Assembly: GCA_028554755.1 (NCBI GenBank)
Contig: JAPTOF010000006.1
Span: forward strand, 4,024,501 to 4,088,500
Length of the DNA: 64,000 nt
Direction: 5' to 3'
Source of the DNA: Cordia subcordata
Taxonomy: Eukaryota; Streptophyta; Magnoliopsida; Boraginales; Cordiaceae
Below the pieces are notes generated by a model. It was not told the DNA's origin. It searched no databases and saw only the letters and a list, made by a program, of their open reading frames with translations. Both the position numbers and the translations under genes were made by a program. The stretch's first letter is position 1. Each line of letters starts with the position of its first letter. Below, in pieces: positions 18,369-30,403 of the stretch.

Positions 18369-18589
18369 AATCACAGCAAGCATATTGAGATTGATATTGA
18401 TTAACCCCAAGTTATTAGTTATACCAGCTCCACTCACTTATAAACAAGTCACAAGTCACCCCACAAACCATTGTGGGATATCACACTCACCCCCCATTGA
18501 GGACATTAAAACGTCCTCGTTAGGGGCACACAATCACACTCATGACCAGGCAGTGCAGGACTTTAGAGGTGGCCCCATTACACATTTGG

Positions 18590-19440
18590 TGTAGCACTTT
18601 GCCTCGCATAGTACTTAGTTCACTTTGGCTCCTGCTGCACATTTGGTGTAGCACTTTGCCCCGCATATTGCTTAGTTCACTTTGGCTCCCACTGTACATT
18701 TGGTGCAGCACTTTGCCTCGCATAGTACTTAGTTCACTACTTAGTTTCCCGCAACCAACTGGTATTCTATCTTTGCCCGCATAGTACTTACTTCCCGTAA
18801 CCGGCTGTTAACTAACTCTGAATACCATTCTGTCACGCTCCTGAACCCAGTATTCTGCCTTTGTCCCGCATAGTACTTAGTCCCCAGTATCCTATCTTTA
18901 TCCCGCATAGTACTAGTACTTAGTTTCCCAGTATTCTGTCTTTGTCCCGCATAGTACTTAGTCCCCAGTATCCTGTCTTTATCCCGCATAGTACTAGTAC
19001 TTAGTTCCCCAGTATTCTGTCTTTGTCCCGCATAGTACTTTGCCCAATATAGTACTTAATTCACTTTGGCTCCCACTGCACATTTGGTGTAGCACTTTGC
19101 CCCGCATAGTACTTAGTTCACCACTTAGTTTCCCGCAACCGGCCGCATAGTACTTAGCTCCCGCAACCAGCTAATATTTTGTCTTTGCCCCGCATAGTAC
19201 TTAGTTTTCGCAACCGGCTGGTAACTAACTCTGAATACCATTTTGTCACGCTCCTGAGCCCAGTATTCTGTCTTTGTCTTGCATAGTACTTAGTTCCTGC
19301 AACCGGTTGGTAACTAGCTCTGAATACTATTTTGTCACGCTCCTGAGCCCGGCATTCTATCTTTGCCCCGCATAGTACTTAGTTCCAGCAATTGGTTAGT
19401 AACTAGGCCCCGCATAGTATTTAGTTCCCGCAACCTGCTG
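18590..19440 (+). repeat. 57 bp and related minisatellite (GCATAGTACTTAG units)
   Basis: Units with CGCATAGTACTTAGTTCAC and TTTGGTGTAGCACTTTGC recur; CGCATA starts at 18605, 18662 and 18719, exactly 57 bp apart. Further along, rearranged units alternate with a block containing ACCATTTTGTCACGCTCCT. Because 57 is a multiple of three, 19-residue repeats appear in both strands' open frames, but these are not genes. Confidence 0.85.
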
Positions 19441-19698
19441 GTAACTGGCTCTAAAAACCATTTTGTCACGCCCCTAAGCTTAGGCTTGAGCGACTGGCTG
19501 GTAACCGACTCTGAATACTATTATGTCATGTCTCCAAGCCTAAGCCTGCGAACGAAACTGGTGTTGTAAGTATAACTAATAACTACTCGGGCCTTTAATC
19601 AACTGGCCAAAATGGTTAACCCAAGTTATTAGTTATACCAACTCCATCACTTATAAATAAGTCATAAGTCACCCTACAAACCAATATGGGATATCACA

Positions 19699-19828
19699 TG
19701 TATGATTAGGTTTTGTATATGGTTAGGATAACTCTTGTAGACTCTTGTTTCTTGTAAATCTCTATTGTACTCCTCTATATATTGTAATATAGAACACAAA
19801 GACTTTTACAGAACAAATACGTTTCTTA
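19699..19828 (+). repeat. Right long terminal repeat
   Basis: Second copy of the 130 bp repeat; begins directly after GGGATATCACA. Confidence 0.7.
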
Positions 19829-20659
19829 GAATCACTTCCTCGATGAACTCAGCGTGCGATCCATTCTCTTTTTGAATAACACAAATATTATTTCTTGCCT
19901 TATGCCCATAACCAATTTTGTGGAGAAAAATATTCCATTATCCTTCTCTAATCCAAAATAATTAGGGTTTCTACCTTGCCATGTCTTCCCCTATATTCAA
20001 ATCCTGTTCCAATTTTTTCTTCAACTCTTTTTCCTTTTAATTTAGTCATCAAATTTTGACCAAAACCCACATGCACATTGATATACTTCTATTGACTTTA
20101 TTATTAATAACTAAACAAACAAATGTTCCTACAATAAAATAAAGAAACAAACTGATCAAGTATAACGATGTTGTGTGCTATTTTTTCTCCAAAGACAACA
20201 ATCAAATAGTGTGACAGAGAGAATGAGCAACACCATTACTATAGACTTGCTATACGATGAAAAATGATGATTTTCTCAATTATAATTTCTTATTTTTATA
20301 GTCTTATACAAAATATTCTTTGTATCAAATGATACTTTATTGTCAATTTTTCATTCTAAATTTTCCAAATAATTAATGCTATTACTTTCTAAGATTAAAT
20401 ACAAAAAATCGAAAAAAAACTTATCCTATTTTACTATTTTATTGTATAATATATATGCATACATATATATATATTTTATATATTTAATATATTAAATTTT
20501 ACAATAAGAAGTTGCTAAAAAGTCACAAGTTAGAAAACTATTTGAAAATAAGTTAGGTCCAGAGTCCAAACACATGCGTACCTCACATGCCATCCCGCGC
20601 GCGAGTCAAGAAAAGGAAAAAAAAAATCCATTTTTGTTGGGAAAATATACACACACTCT
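19829..20659. other. Intergenic DNA upstream of PSF2
   Basis: AT-rich, with TA-rich low complexity near 20440-20500. No gene seen. Confidence 0.4.
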
Positions 20660-20668
20660 TTTCCCGCC
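20660..20668 (+). promoter_or_regulatory. E2F-type site upstream of PSF2
   Basis: TTTCCCGCC, an exact match to the plant E2F consensus TTTSSCGC, 157 bp before the PSF2 start codon. E2F control of GINS and other replication genes is well established; use of this site is inference. Confidence 0.6.
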
Positions 20669-20824
20669 ATTACAAACTAGGGCTCGCAGCTCACTTTCCT
20701 TTTCGAGCTATTCTATTTCCCTCCATCTGCACGCATCTTTTCTTCAGATCCAAAAAGGAAAAAAAAAAAAAAACCTCATCTCAACCATTTGCACACACCA
20801 TCCACACTGCTCTCCTCCATCTCG

Positions 20825-23481
20825 ATGGCTTCCCAATCCGACCCTCATGGCTCTGCATTTTCAGCACCGGAGGTACTAATTCGTTATCAAATATGCACAT
20901 ATATATATATATATATCTGTATGTATGTATGTATGTATGTATGTATGTATGTATGTATATATACATGTATATTTGCTTATGTATACGTGTATATTAAATT
21001 CAGTGAAATAATGATGTCGCAGCTTGAGTTTCTAGCCGAGGATGAAATGATTGAGATTGTACCTAACATGCGGATGGACACGCTCAATTTGATATGTGTA
21101 ACCTATCTTTTCCTCTTGTTTTCTATTTTAATATTTGATGTTTACGTACTTGTATATGCGTGAAATATCATATAATTTTATGGTATATAGGGCTCGTTTG
21201 TATTGACTTTTTTTAAAAACGTTTTTTTAACAACTTTTGAAAAATAATTTTTTTTTTGAGAAACTAAAAATTTTGTAGAGTTTCAGCTTTTTTGGAAGCT
21301 AAATCAAATAGTTATTGCAAATTTAATGTAACTTAAAAAAAAGTATTTTTCCTAAAAAAAAGTCAATCCAAATAGGCCCAAGATGCCCTTTTATGCATTT
21401 GAGTATGCTAGAAGTATTGTTGCATAATTTGATTTTCGTGTTGTGAATTCGCTCGAATAATAGGGTGATTTTGGTCCATTCCTTCCACAAATTGCAATTC
21501 GGGTACCAATGTGGTTAGCCGTGGCTATGAAGAAGAGAGGAAAATGCGCTATTCGTCCCCCTGAGTGGATGTCTGTTGGTTAGTATTTGATCTCTAGAAA
21601 AATTTCTGTATTCTAGTATTATTATTAGCTCTGGCTGGCGGCTGCACTTCTTGTGTATTTAGTTTTAAGTAAAGGGTGAAAGCAATTCAATATCGTAAGC
21701 AAGACATGTAATTTAAAAATCTAGCGGAAATGCAACAATTCCACATATAACTCGAATCCTCTGTTAATTCATTGGGATGATAATGATGATTCCATTATTA
21801 CTAGTTTACAGTGATAATTTTATTTACTGTCATTTGGAAGGATAGGAAAAAGAAAGGGAAGTATTACACGTTGCTGAAATTTTGTTTTTCCTACTAACTT
21901 GTGGTTTGCTTACTAGAAAAGTTAACTCAAGTTCTTGAGGCAGAACGAGATGCTGAAAAATTTCAGCCATTGCCATTTCACTATGTTGAAATCTCAAGAC
22001 TCCTTTTTGATCAGTAAGTATTTTAGGATTTTTATCTGTCTTTCAGAATACTAGTTCGCGTTTGTAGTATATTGATGACAAATAATTTTTTGTGCAGTGC
22101 ACAAGATGACATTCCAGACATGTATATGGTTAGTCGGCTCAAGCAACATGTCCTGCTTGTTAGATTGAGCATTTACTTTTATTTAGGTATTAATGTTGGT
22201 TATTCTGGTAGGTGAGGTCTCTTATAGAAGATATCAAGGATGTGCGGTTTCACAAAATAGGGACTGGGCTGGAGATAATCTCAAAGGAGCGAACATATGC
22301 ATTGAGGGTATGCATGCCTGACCCTTGTAAATGCAATTTCGTGTTAAATCTTAATAGCAAGGCAAAAAATTTCACCTTGTGGAATCAGCACTCTGGTCCC
22401 TAAGAGGGTGGTTTGGGGTCTACAAACTCTCCTCTCGAGGCTGTTCACTAAGTAATCTGAACTTGTAAGGTATTACAATGAAGAAAAGTGATCTGTAAAT
22501 GACATAACATCATGTATTAAAGGTCTTTGTATTATAATGGTGAAAACTGTCTTCCATTGTATTGTCTGAAAGTGGACAAAAATATCTTCTACTTTTTGAC
22601 TTTATGAGCTAGCCTATGTTAGGTTCGAGAGCGATTTTGTGACATTTCTCTCTGTCCCTTGATGTCGTTGCATATGCCTGAAATATTCTTGAAGTGATGC
22701 TTTATATGATCGTATTTGTCTATATGCTGAGAAGATCTTGACACATGGAACTGGGGGGAAAGGACTTCGTACCGTCATTCTAGATTGAAGTTGATTTGCT
22801 TTCTTTTGGGTAACAAATACAATTCCTGGTCTAAACAATTGCTCATATCTGGGAACAATTGCCTTAAAGTACAAGTTTATTTCACTTTATCCAGTAAGAA
22901 AACCTGCTCCTTGGTTCTGAAGCAAATTGTGGTATCTGGAAGATATATTTCAAACAGTTTTCCTACTCAGTTTGTTTTTCAATTTTACATTCGAGCTCCC
23001 TCCTCTCTGTTCTGATGACAAAAGTCTGGTGCAAATCTTTTTATTTGAAATTACTGTACATGAAGAATTCTCCTCTATTTTTCTTGAGTATCAAACTTGA
23101 TTTTGCAGCTAAAAAATCTATCTGCAATGGAAGCAAACATAGTCCGCCCATTTGTTACAAAGGCTTTGGGGACATTCTATAAACTCAGTAGTCCGGAGCT
23201 GATACAAGATTCTGGTAGAGTGCCTAGCAGACGTAATGTAGTCAATCGTGGACCAAGGGTATGTTTTCTCCCTTCTCCATCTTCTTTTCCTCATATTTTT
23301 CCAAAATAAAAGTATTGAACCAGGGATCTGCCAAAATGGTCATCTCTCTCAAGCATCTCTAATTAATGTTGCACCTTAGTTACATAAGACAATTGTTATG
23401 CAGTTGTCATGTTAGCCTAGCAAAACTGTAATTTTCTCGTTAATTTTCTTTTTCCTGCAGCGGCAATTGAGAGAGAGATGA
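20825..23481 (+). CDS. PSF2: GINS complex subunit PSF2, eight exons, 210 aa
   Basis: PSF2 with SLD5, PSF1 and PSF3 forms GINS, part of the nuclear CMG replicative helicase. Exons: 20825-20872, 21023-21097, 21464-21578, 21917-22013, 22098-22128, 22212-22307, 23109-23258, 23461-23481. All phases agree and the length is normal for plant PSF2. Diagnostic stretches: [15 protein letters not shown] in exon 2, [11 protein letters not shown] and [12 protein letters not shown] in exon 3, [13 protein letters not shown] across exons 4-5 and [17 protein letters not shown] in exon 7. The ATG at 20825 is chosen because the longer in-frame reading has no upstream ATG. Exon 8 is only seven codons, ending RQLRER. 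Intron 1 carries a (TATG)n microsatellite and intron 2 a Tourist-like MITE. Confidence 0.95.
20896..20960 (+). repeat. (TA)n(TGTA)n microsatellite in PSF2 intron 1
   Basis: About nine TA units and about nine GTAT units. Tyr/Ile/Cys/Met-rich open frames over it are artefacts. Confidence 0.9.
21190..21379. mobile_element. Tourist-like MITE, degenerate copy in PSF2 intron 2
   Basis: Starts GGGCTCGTTTGTATTGAC and ends TCAATCCAAATAGGCCC. It is inverted relative to the copies at 1830 and 63169, and about 190 bp long. The flanking TTA duplication is no longer recognisable. Confidence 0.65.
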
Positions 23482-26400
23482 ACCAGCTTCTGGTTCGTGT
23501 TCAAAGTAATGATTTCTGCCCATCAGCAAGAAGGTACCACTACACCTTCAAGGCTTCAAATATACAGAGCAGTTGTTATATATCTCAGTTCTATTTCATA
23601 GGTGAACAAAGATTAAGAATCTCTCACCGATAAAGTTGAACTATGATTTACTTTCTGTAGAGTCTCTCATTCAGAAGTGGTTGGCCGCTAGCAATCTATT
23701 ACTTATCTTGTTTGATAATGACTCTGTTGGAAATGGTGGTCCTACTTCCTTAGTGTTCTTCTAGCTGTCATCACCGAGCGCTAACATTTATCTTTCACGG
23801 GAGAGGTTTCTTTTCAGCTATCGGTTCTGTTTGACTCACATGAAAGTGGACACTAGATACATGTGGGATCCGCCCCTTCTCGGCCGGTACAATGTGACAG
23901 TTAAATGGTGGGAATTTTATCTTCCAAAGAAACTAGAAACTCATCAGGGCATCAATCTCTTATTTCCTAAGGCAAGAAAGGCCTGGGATATTCTTTAAAA
24001 AGCCAGGCAAAATGGCTTATAACATGCTCCATGTTCTCCGTATCTTCTTCTCAGCTTTTCTGTCGATTTAAAGTAGCTAATAATCTTGCACGTGGGGGTG
24101 GATCTCTTGTTTATATAAAGCTTAACTGGCATTTTCCGAGTACGAAGAGCATTACAGATGTTTTCTTCTTTTCTTTACCTTTTCTTTGGGGGGTCATTGC
24201 ATTAGAGATGCTGTGATTCTTGTTTTTTTTTTTTTTTTTCCTCTTCTCCTTTTTTTATATAAATTCTGAATTATAGTAGCACACTTCATTAAATGCACAA
24301 AATTAATCTTCAAATCCAAACTTTACGGGCACGATCAATCATTAATTTGTTAGTGTGCTCAATGGTTATCTAGTCTTTTTGCTCACTTTTTGTACGTTGA
24401 CTTGATAGTCTTAATTAAAAAAGAAATGGGCACTAGTCGACGCTATGAAATTTTAGATTCTTTTTTTTTATTAGTTTTTCTCCCTAGTAACACCACCATT
24501 GAGGTCTAAAATCATTTTATATCCGTTGGTTTTTCAGAATCTAAAATTATTATCACCTTCCGCAATTATTAGATTCCTCCTGTTCTTCCATTCCATCCGT
24601 ATAATAATCTTGGTGTCTCACAAAAGATGCATCGCCACATGTAGATTTGCCCTTTTGTCGATCAATTTATTTAACGTTTTCGGTATTATTATATGCTTCG
24701 ACCAGAAAAAATATTATTTTATACGCTTTCTACTAAGTTTCATCAATGCTATAAAAATGACTTATAAGGGGTGGTAGCACCAGACATTTGGTATATATTA
24801 AAAGGAAACATTCGATAGTTGTAATCGTAAAAATTATTTTATTAGTATTAAACAAAAATTCTTATTAAAAACTAACCACCTCCATAAAATATGTTGTAAA
24901 CTGGTATCCTATGCATTACCTTTTCTGTTGGGTCAATGGTAACCTACGCATTAGGAGTTGATGTTCATGATAAGCTTCTAAAGATACTGAAAAAACTAGT
25001 ATTTTAATTACTTGCCAGTTAGAGTAGGAAGATTTAAAGGTTGTTTGGATCTATTTTTTTTTTCTTTTTTGTAACTTATAAGCACTTAGAAAAAATTATT
25101 TCTTTATATAGTTTTTATTACTTGCAGTTTACAAGTCTCGAACAAGCTTAGCCAAACAGACTCCTAGATTTCTTTATATTTAAGCTTTTTAAACTATCAG
25201 TTAGGTACTGTATGATAAACCACATCAAATATTTATTCTACTATGAAATTACTAATTTTGTTGAAAGTCATATTCGTTTTAGACTATATGCATATTAGAT
25301 ACTTTTTTAAAATCAATTATGGAATTTTACTCGACTATTTCCATCAACTCTTTTTAATTTTTAAGTCTTCTTTTCAATTTTTATTCCTACTAATGAAATT
25401 CACTATCTATCAAAACCAATAAATCTGAAGTCAGGAATGGAATAAATGTCGAACAACCTGGGAGACACAATATTGTAATTATAATAATAACAAGAGTGAA
25501 GACTAACGAAAGTTGTCAACAAAAAAAAAAAAAAAAAAATGCCTGCCGGCTAATTGGACTTTGTAGAATATTCTCTTTCCATCCAATGGTGTAGATTATT
25601 TTGATCATAATTGAATTATTTTTTACCAATACTAATTCAAAAATTGTTTATAACATTATTTCACAACTATTGTCTTCTTCAAAATGGTATTAAAAATGTC
25701 TAAACTTAAGTAGGTGTTGCATTTGGAAAAGCTGGCAAATCGCCAAAACAACCAGAAAACAACGTGTTTGGCAGACCTAGTACTATAAAGCAGCCTGTCT
25801 TCTTTGTCTAAAATAAGTAAATAGAATATTAGCACATGAATTTACCAAAATTTGGTTTTTATTAAGAGAAGTAGGGTGCATAATCATTGTTTAGCCTTAT
25901 CTTTTGGAAGTGGAGCAACTTGGTCACGTTGACAAGTACTACATATATATATGTGTGTATATATATATATATATATGTATTTTAGCATTTGTAACGTTAG
26001 TTAATTGTAAAAATACTTTTCTGAGCTAACCAACACTAGTACTCCTTGATCAAATAACTCACCCTTTTTAGATTTTCTTGTTCTTTTTGGTTAAAAGAAA
26101 AGCAATTCTTGTTCTGCAACAGTCATTTTAGTTAATTAGAGATGTTTTACTCTCTCTCTATCTTTCTCAATTGACAATAAAAAAGTTGAGAGAAAATGAA
26201 TTGTGATACGATAATTGAAGGGTTGATGAAAACGAAAGTTTGACAATTAATTTATACACGAATTAACTTTTAAAATATTTGCGGGTGTCTAACCTACGAG
26301 TATAGGTTCATGTCAATTTGTCATTCAGATGATTGATCGGATAAGCCATAGGATAATAAAATGGAAGCGTTGAAAATCTGACATCATCGTCTTTCACTAG

Positions 26401-27675
26401 GAGAAAAGAAAACGATGTCTCCAAATTGTGTGCCCCAAGCAACGGGGCATTGCATGTGATGCAATTTGTTTCCACTAAATAATATATAAGTGATTCTACG
26501 TTGTTTACCTGATATACTAGATGTCAATAAGAAGTAAAATTCAAGTGGCGGTGAATTATTGACAATTTTTATATTATTTATTTTTAAATTTTAAGTTATA
26601 TATATATATATATATACATTTTAAAAATAATCGAAAGAATACAGTATGTATAAGAAACGCCATATATAATTCACTTGAAACAAGATTTCAGAAACGCAAA
26701 ATTCATTATTTCTTCACAAAAACCACAACCACTTGCGATTTATCAAAATAAAAAAAATAATAACAAAGTAAAAAAGTTTGATTACTTTTAATTAACCTAT
26801 AATACGAATAAAACTCACTTTTACGTCCACATTGATATTATATTAGCTTATTCAGTTTATATTAACCTTCGAAACGACTTTAAATCTTCTCCTAAATCAC
26901 CTATAAACGAGTAAGACTAGCATACACAACCGCATTCATTTTATACTAATTTTCTGGAAATTTAAATAATCTCATGACCATTTTCGTCATTTTATATACA
27001 CCAGGAAAGTATTATATATTCTCATCTCCCTCCCTCGCATTCCTTTCGTCTTCATTTTTCATGTTGCAGAGCTCTCCGTGATTTTGAATTTCTTTTCTCT
27101 CTTGCCCCTGTGGGTTATTTTGAATTCCATTTGTGTCCCCACGCGCTTAAGAAACTATATATCTATATATATATATATATGTATGTATGTATGTATTCAA
27201 ACGTTGTTGTATTTTGTCGATTGAGTCCCATGTTTAGCTCCTCGTACGCGTATGCTGCTGAGTTTTCATGCTCGCAGCCATTTTTCAATTAATTTTTCTT
27301 TTTGTGTCTGTAGAGTTTTAATGTTAAGGAGTCATACTTCAATTGGGATTTCGTATAGTCGAAATGGAACATGAACATAAATTCATAAGATTCAGAAATT
27401 TCGAGTTCGACTGATTACAAGTCCCCCCCCCCCCCCCTTCTTTCCACATTAGGGTTCCGGAGTTGCATTTAATTTGAAATTCATTAACATTTTTGAATTT
27501 TAATATCAAAATACGAAATTTTAGCTTCGACTTGTACGAGGTTTATGAACTTGTTTTTTTCTTTAATTCGAGATAATAACTTTTTTTTTGGTGAAAAGTA
27601 ATTGTTTTGGAAGAAAATTTGGGTTTTTGGAGTAAAATTTGATGGTAACTGATTGGGAGAGGAAAGGTGGTGGCG
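23482..27675. other. Intergenic: PSF2 3' UTR, then 3.5 kb of AT-rich DNA
   Basis: After the PSF2 stop the likely 3' UTR runs a few hundred bases. Then come AT-rich DNA with poly-T and poly-A tracts, a TA/GT microsatellite near 25940-25976, another (TA)n near 26596-26619, and (AT)n(GTAT)n at 27159-27194. A hAT-like MITE fragment lies at about 25036-25170. The leader of the DUF506 gene starts somewhere after 27000. No further gene seen. Confidence 0.4.
25036..25170. mobile_element. Small hAT-like MITE fragment
   Basis: Contains ACTTATAAGCACTTA near one end and CAAGCTTAGCCAAACAGAC at the other; the second motif recurs at about 52570-52592. Typical of a widespread plant MITE with a CTTATAAGC core. 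Ends are not defined. Confidence 0.4.
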
Positions 27676-27686
27676 ATGGATTGTAG
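27642..27686 (+). other. Upstream ORF overlapping the DUF506 start codon
   Basis: ATG at 27642 opens a 14-codon frame that ends at TAG 27684-27686, beyond the main ATG at 27676 and in a different frame. If the leader is transcribed as read, ribosomes starting here would bypass the main start. Whether it is used is unknown. Confidence 0.45.
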
Positions 27687-30403
27687 GGTGTGTCCGGCGA
27701 CGGGGGACGTGTGGCTGGGAATGGCCGGAGGAGGCGGAGGCGGAGGCGGCGGTGGAGGAGGAGGAGGAGGAGGAGGAGGAGGAGGAGGAGGAGGAGGGTT
27801 TAGTCAGGAGAGCGAGCACGACTTGGCGATGATGGTCAGCGACTTTTTGGAAAACGGGAGCAGTGGGCCCGAGTCTAGGTACAGTAGTGACAGCGATTCT
27901 GGGTTTTCCGATCTCCTTCACCTTGCTGATAAAATTTCGGTGTGTAGTTTCTTTCTCTCTACCCTCTCAAATCATGTTAATTAATTTATATTCAACTAAA
28001 TATTATGGAATGAAACTCTTACTCTGTGTAGTTTTAGTGGAAGAGTTGGATCATTCTGGTCTATGCACACTCTCTTCTCGCTTAAATTTGTATTTTGTGT
28101 TAAACCATACAGGGCTTTTTTTTAAAAGTGCTTTTGAAAAACAGTTTACAGTTTTTTTTTTTACGATGAGAATTCTGGTTTCTAAAAAAAAAGCTGTATT
28201 TGTGGTTTTTTTTTTTTTTTTGGCTCTTTTGGAAGGCAAATCAAATAGTTATTACAAATTTAGTATAATGAAAAAAAACGAATCCAAACCGGCCCTTAGT
28301 TTAGCTAGTGGATGTTAATCAGTTTCCGTTTAATTAAACTAATTCTCGTAATTTAGGAATTCTCGTAATTTAGGATTTGCATACATGGTGGTTAATTAGG
28401 CATTTGAAATGAAAAAAGGAGCGTGTGGTTACGATACCGCTCGTTGATTATTGTATCAAAGTCTTATCTGGAATTTAAAGCTGGCAATTGATATGTGGTC
28501 ATGCTGATTAGTATTTAAAGCTGGCAATTGATATGTGGTCATGCTGATTAGTTATCCAATACAGAATGTCTTCATTTTCATTATTTTTCTGGGGGGTTCA
28601 CTGGGTGCTTTGGATTTGTTTCCATAGCAAGAGAAGCCTTTTACACATGGGAGATTATTCATACTTCTTGGTTAATTGTTGAGTTTTGTTGTCTGTGAAA
28701 TGAGATGTGGAACTTTTGTTGCTCATCTTCTAACTCGTCGCATGACATTTGGCAGTGTCATGCATAGAACTAGTTCTAGGACTGAGTTGTGAGCTTGTTG
28801 TTTGAAGTTTCTGTCCTTTGTCCGCCAATTAAATGAAGCTGAAATTTGACCGCACTGATTCGTGTTGGGTCGTTTCTGCTGCAAATTGTGGTCTACTTTT
28901 GTTTGTATCTGATAGCTGATACTGGTCTGACCATGTATTCATTAGCTTAACATAGGCAAGTCCTCCACCCTGTTTAAAAGGACACATTTGATTTGTTGTC
29001 ATGTATATATATGAGTTGCTTTTAAATTTCATGAGTTGAGATTCTCTTTTGAAGTTCTAATACTGCCATTAAACGGTACTTCTTGGTTATGATCTATTTT
29101 ATTGGATTTTCTTCTTTCACTTTAAAGTAAACTTTGGTTGTTGTCTACTTTTAATGTTCTTATCCAATGGTTATTTTCGTTCTGCAGTATTTTAAGATGG
29201 TGACAGATCAGTCTGAGAAAGATTTGCTCTCAGTTGTTAATTCACGTGTGCTGTCTATCAAGGAGATGGATCTTCATCTCGTCAAGACTGGTTTATGCAA
29301 GGCTACCTGTATCAGGTTTTCTCTAGTCAAGCTTCTGAGGCTTTCCGGGTTTGATGCGGGCGTATGTGCATCCAAGTGGCAGGGGAGTGGAAAAGTTCCT
29401 GGAGGTATTCCTCTTGTCTCACCCAACTTTAAAATTATAGATGGGAGTGTGCAATGGGTTTGAATATCTAAGTATGTACCTTCCAGTAGGGACGTCAATA
29501 TTTGGGTTAGTGCACATGATTAGTGGATGACACTTGACAGCCTTTGACTTTTGATTTTTGCAAATGTTACATTATGGTGGATGATGTATCTAATAATTAG
29601 AATTGCTTAACAAGAAGTTCCTCTTTAAGTTGTTCGTGGAATCTTTAATTTGTTTATGGAACTCTGCAAGCATCTGTATTGATTAGTCTCCTTCTAGTAA
29701 CTCATTTACGTTTATGGGACATGTAAGAAACTTCGATACATGAAAGATGGGGTGAGTTCATTCTGTCAAAGCACTTGTGGACAATTATAGGCTCATGAAC
29801 TTATCTGTGCTTAAGCATGTGTATATATATGCTTCTTCTTGACATTAATTGCATAGAATATTGAGAACACGAAGTCAGTTTATTGTCAGGAACTTAGTGT
29901 TTGCTTATTTTGCAGGGGATCATGAATACATTGATGTTATCAATTACAATTATGATGGAAGCTGTGAGCGGTTAATAATTGATATAGACTTCCGAAGCCA
30001 CTTTGAGATTGCTAGAGCTGTAGAATCCTACGGTAGAATACTAAGTTCCCTTCCGGTCATATATGTGGGCTCTTTGACAAAGTTGAAACAGCTTCTTCAG
30101 GTGATGGTTGAAGCCGCTAGGGCCTCCCTTGACCAAAACTCTATGCCTCTTCCTCCCTGGAGATCTCTTGCTTATTTACAATCAAAGTGGGAATCTCCTT
30201 ACCAGAGGAAATTCAACCCTGATGAGTCAGTTGCTGGCACTGGTATTGCTTCTGAACATAAACAGTGTAGTGGACACTTAAAGAGGTTGCAGTTATCACT
30301 CCAAGCTGAAATTGAAATTGTGCGGTTGTTGAAGCCCATGAACAGTGAAAATTGTAGGTTGAAGCTGGATAGAAGGCGGCAATCCGCATTCTGGACTTTC
30401 TGA
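27676..30403 (+). CDS. DUF506 / PDDEXK-like plant protein with poly-glycine run, three exons, 322 aa
   Basis: Member of the plant DUF506 family, related by fold to PD-(D/E)XK nucleases; its biochemical role is not known. Exons: 27676-27939, 29188-29404, 29916-30403; phases agree. Family blocks seen: KLLRLSGFDAGVCASKW in exon 2, then HEYIDVINY and IIDIDFRSHFEIARAVESY in exon 3, and the LPPWRSLAYLQSKW block further on. Just after MAG-like residues at positions 16-17, exon 1 encodes 24 consecutive glycines (27727-27798), mostly GGA codons, inside an otherwise acidic, Ser-rich N-terminus (ESEHDLAMMVSDFLE). The ATG at 27676 is taken because no upstream in-frame ATG exists. Intron 1 (1.25 kb) contains a MITE and a perfect 40 bp tandem duplication. 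Confidence 0.9.
28112..28295. mobile_element. Tourist-like MITE, truncated copy in DUF506 intron 1
   Basis: Shares the AAATCAAATAGTTATT..CAAATTTA interior with the copy at 21190 and ends AATCCAAACCGGCCC followed by TTA. The left terminal repeat has lost its TTTGGATTGG part. Confidence 0.6.
28473..28552 (+). repeat. Perfect 40 bp tandem duplication
   Basis: Two identical 40 bp units, each beginning ATTTAAAGCTGGCAATTG (28473-28512 and 28513-28552), in DUF506 intron 1. Confidence 0.95.

Larger units (their letters stand above)
17461..19828 (+). mobile_element. Non-coding LTR retrotransposon-like element (TRIM-like), 2.4 kb
   Basis: Direct repeats of about 130 bp bound the element (17461-17592 and 19699-19828); both start TGTAT and share AAATCTCTATTGTACTCCTC. 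Just inside the left repeat, TTGTATCAAAGC (17595-17606) matches 10 of 12 bases of the plant methionine initiator tRNA primer site TGGTATCAGAGC. The interior lacks gag or pol and consists of two minisatellites plus a repeated block (about 18405-18485 and 19620-19696, sharing CAAGTTATTAGTTATACCA), the second copy of which abuts the right repeat. Target duplications could not be resolved. This supports a non-autonomous LTR element whose interior has been replaced by tandem repeats. Confidence 0.68.

Noticed and set aside
20587..21163. Long open frames over the PSF2 leader and intron 1
   Set aside because: They read through a GTAT/TA microsatellite (Tyr/Ile/Cys/Met repeats) and past the exon 1 splice donor; the true coding start is the ATG at 20825.
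27484..27921. 145-codon minus-strand frame with a serine run
   Set aside because: It is the antisense shadow of the poly-glycine exon of the DUF506 gene.
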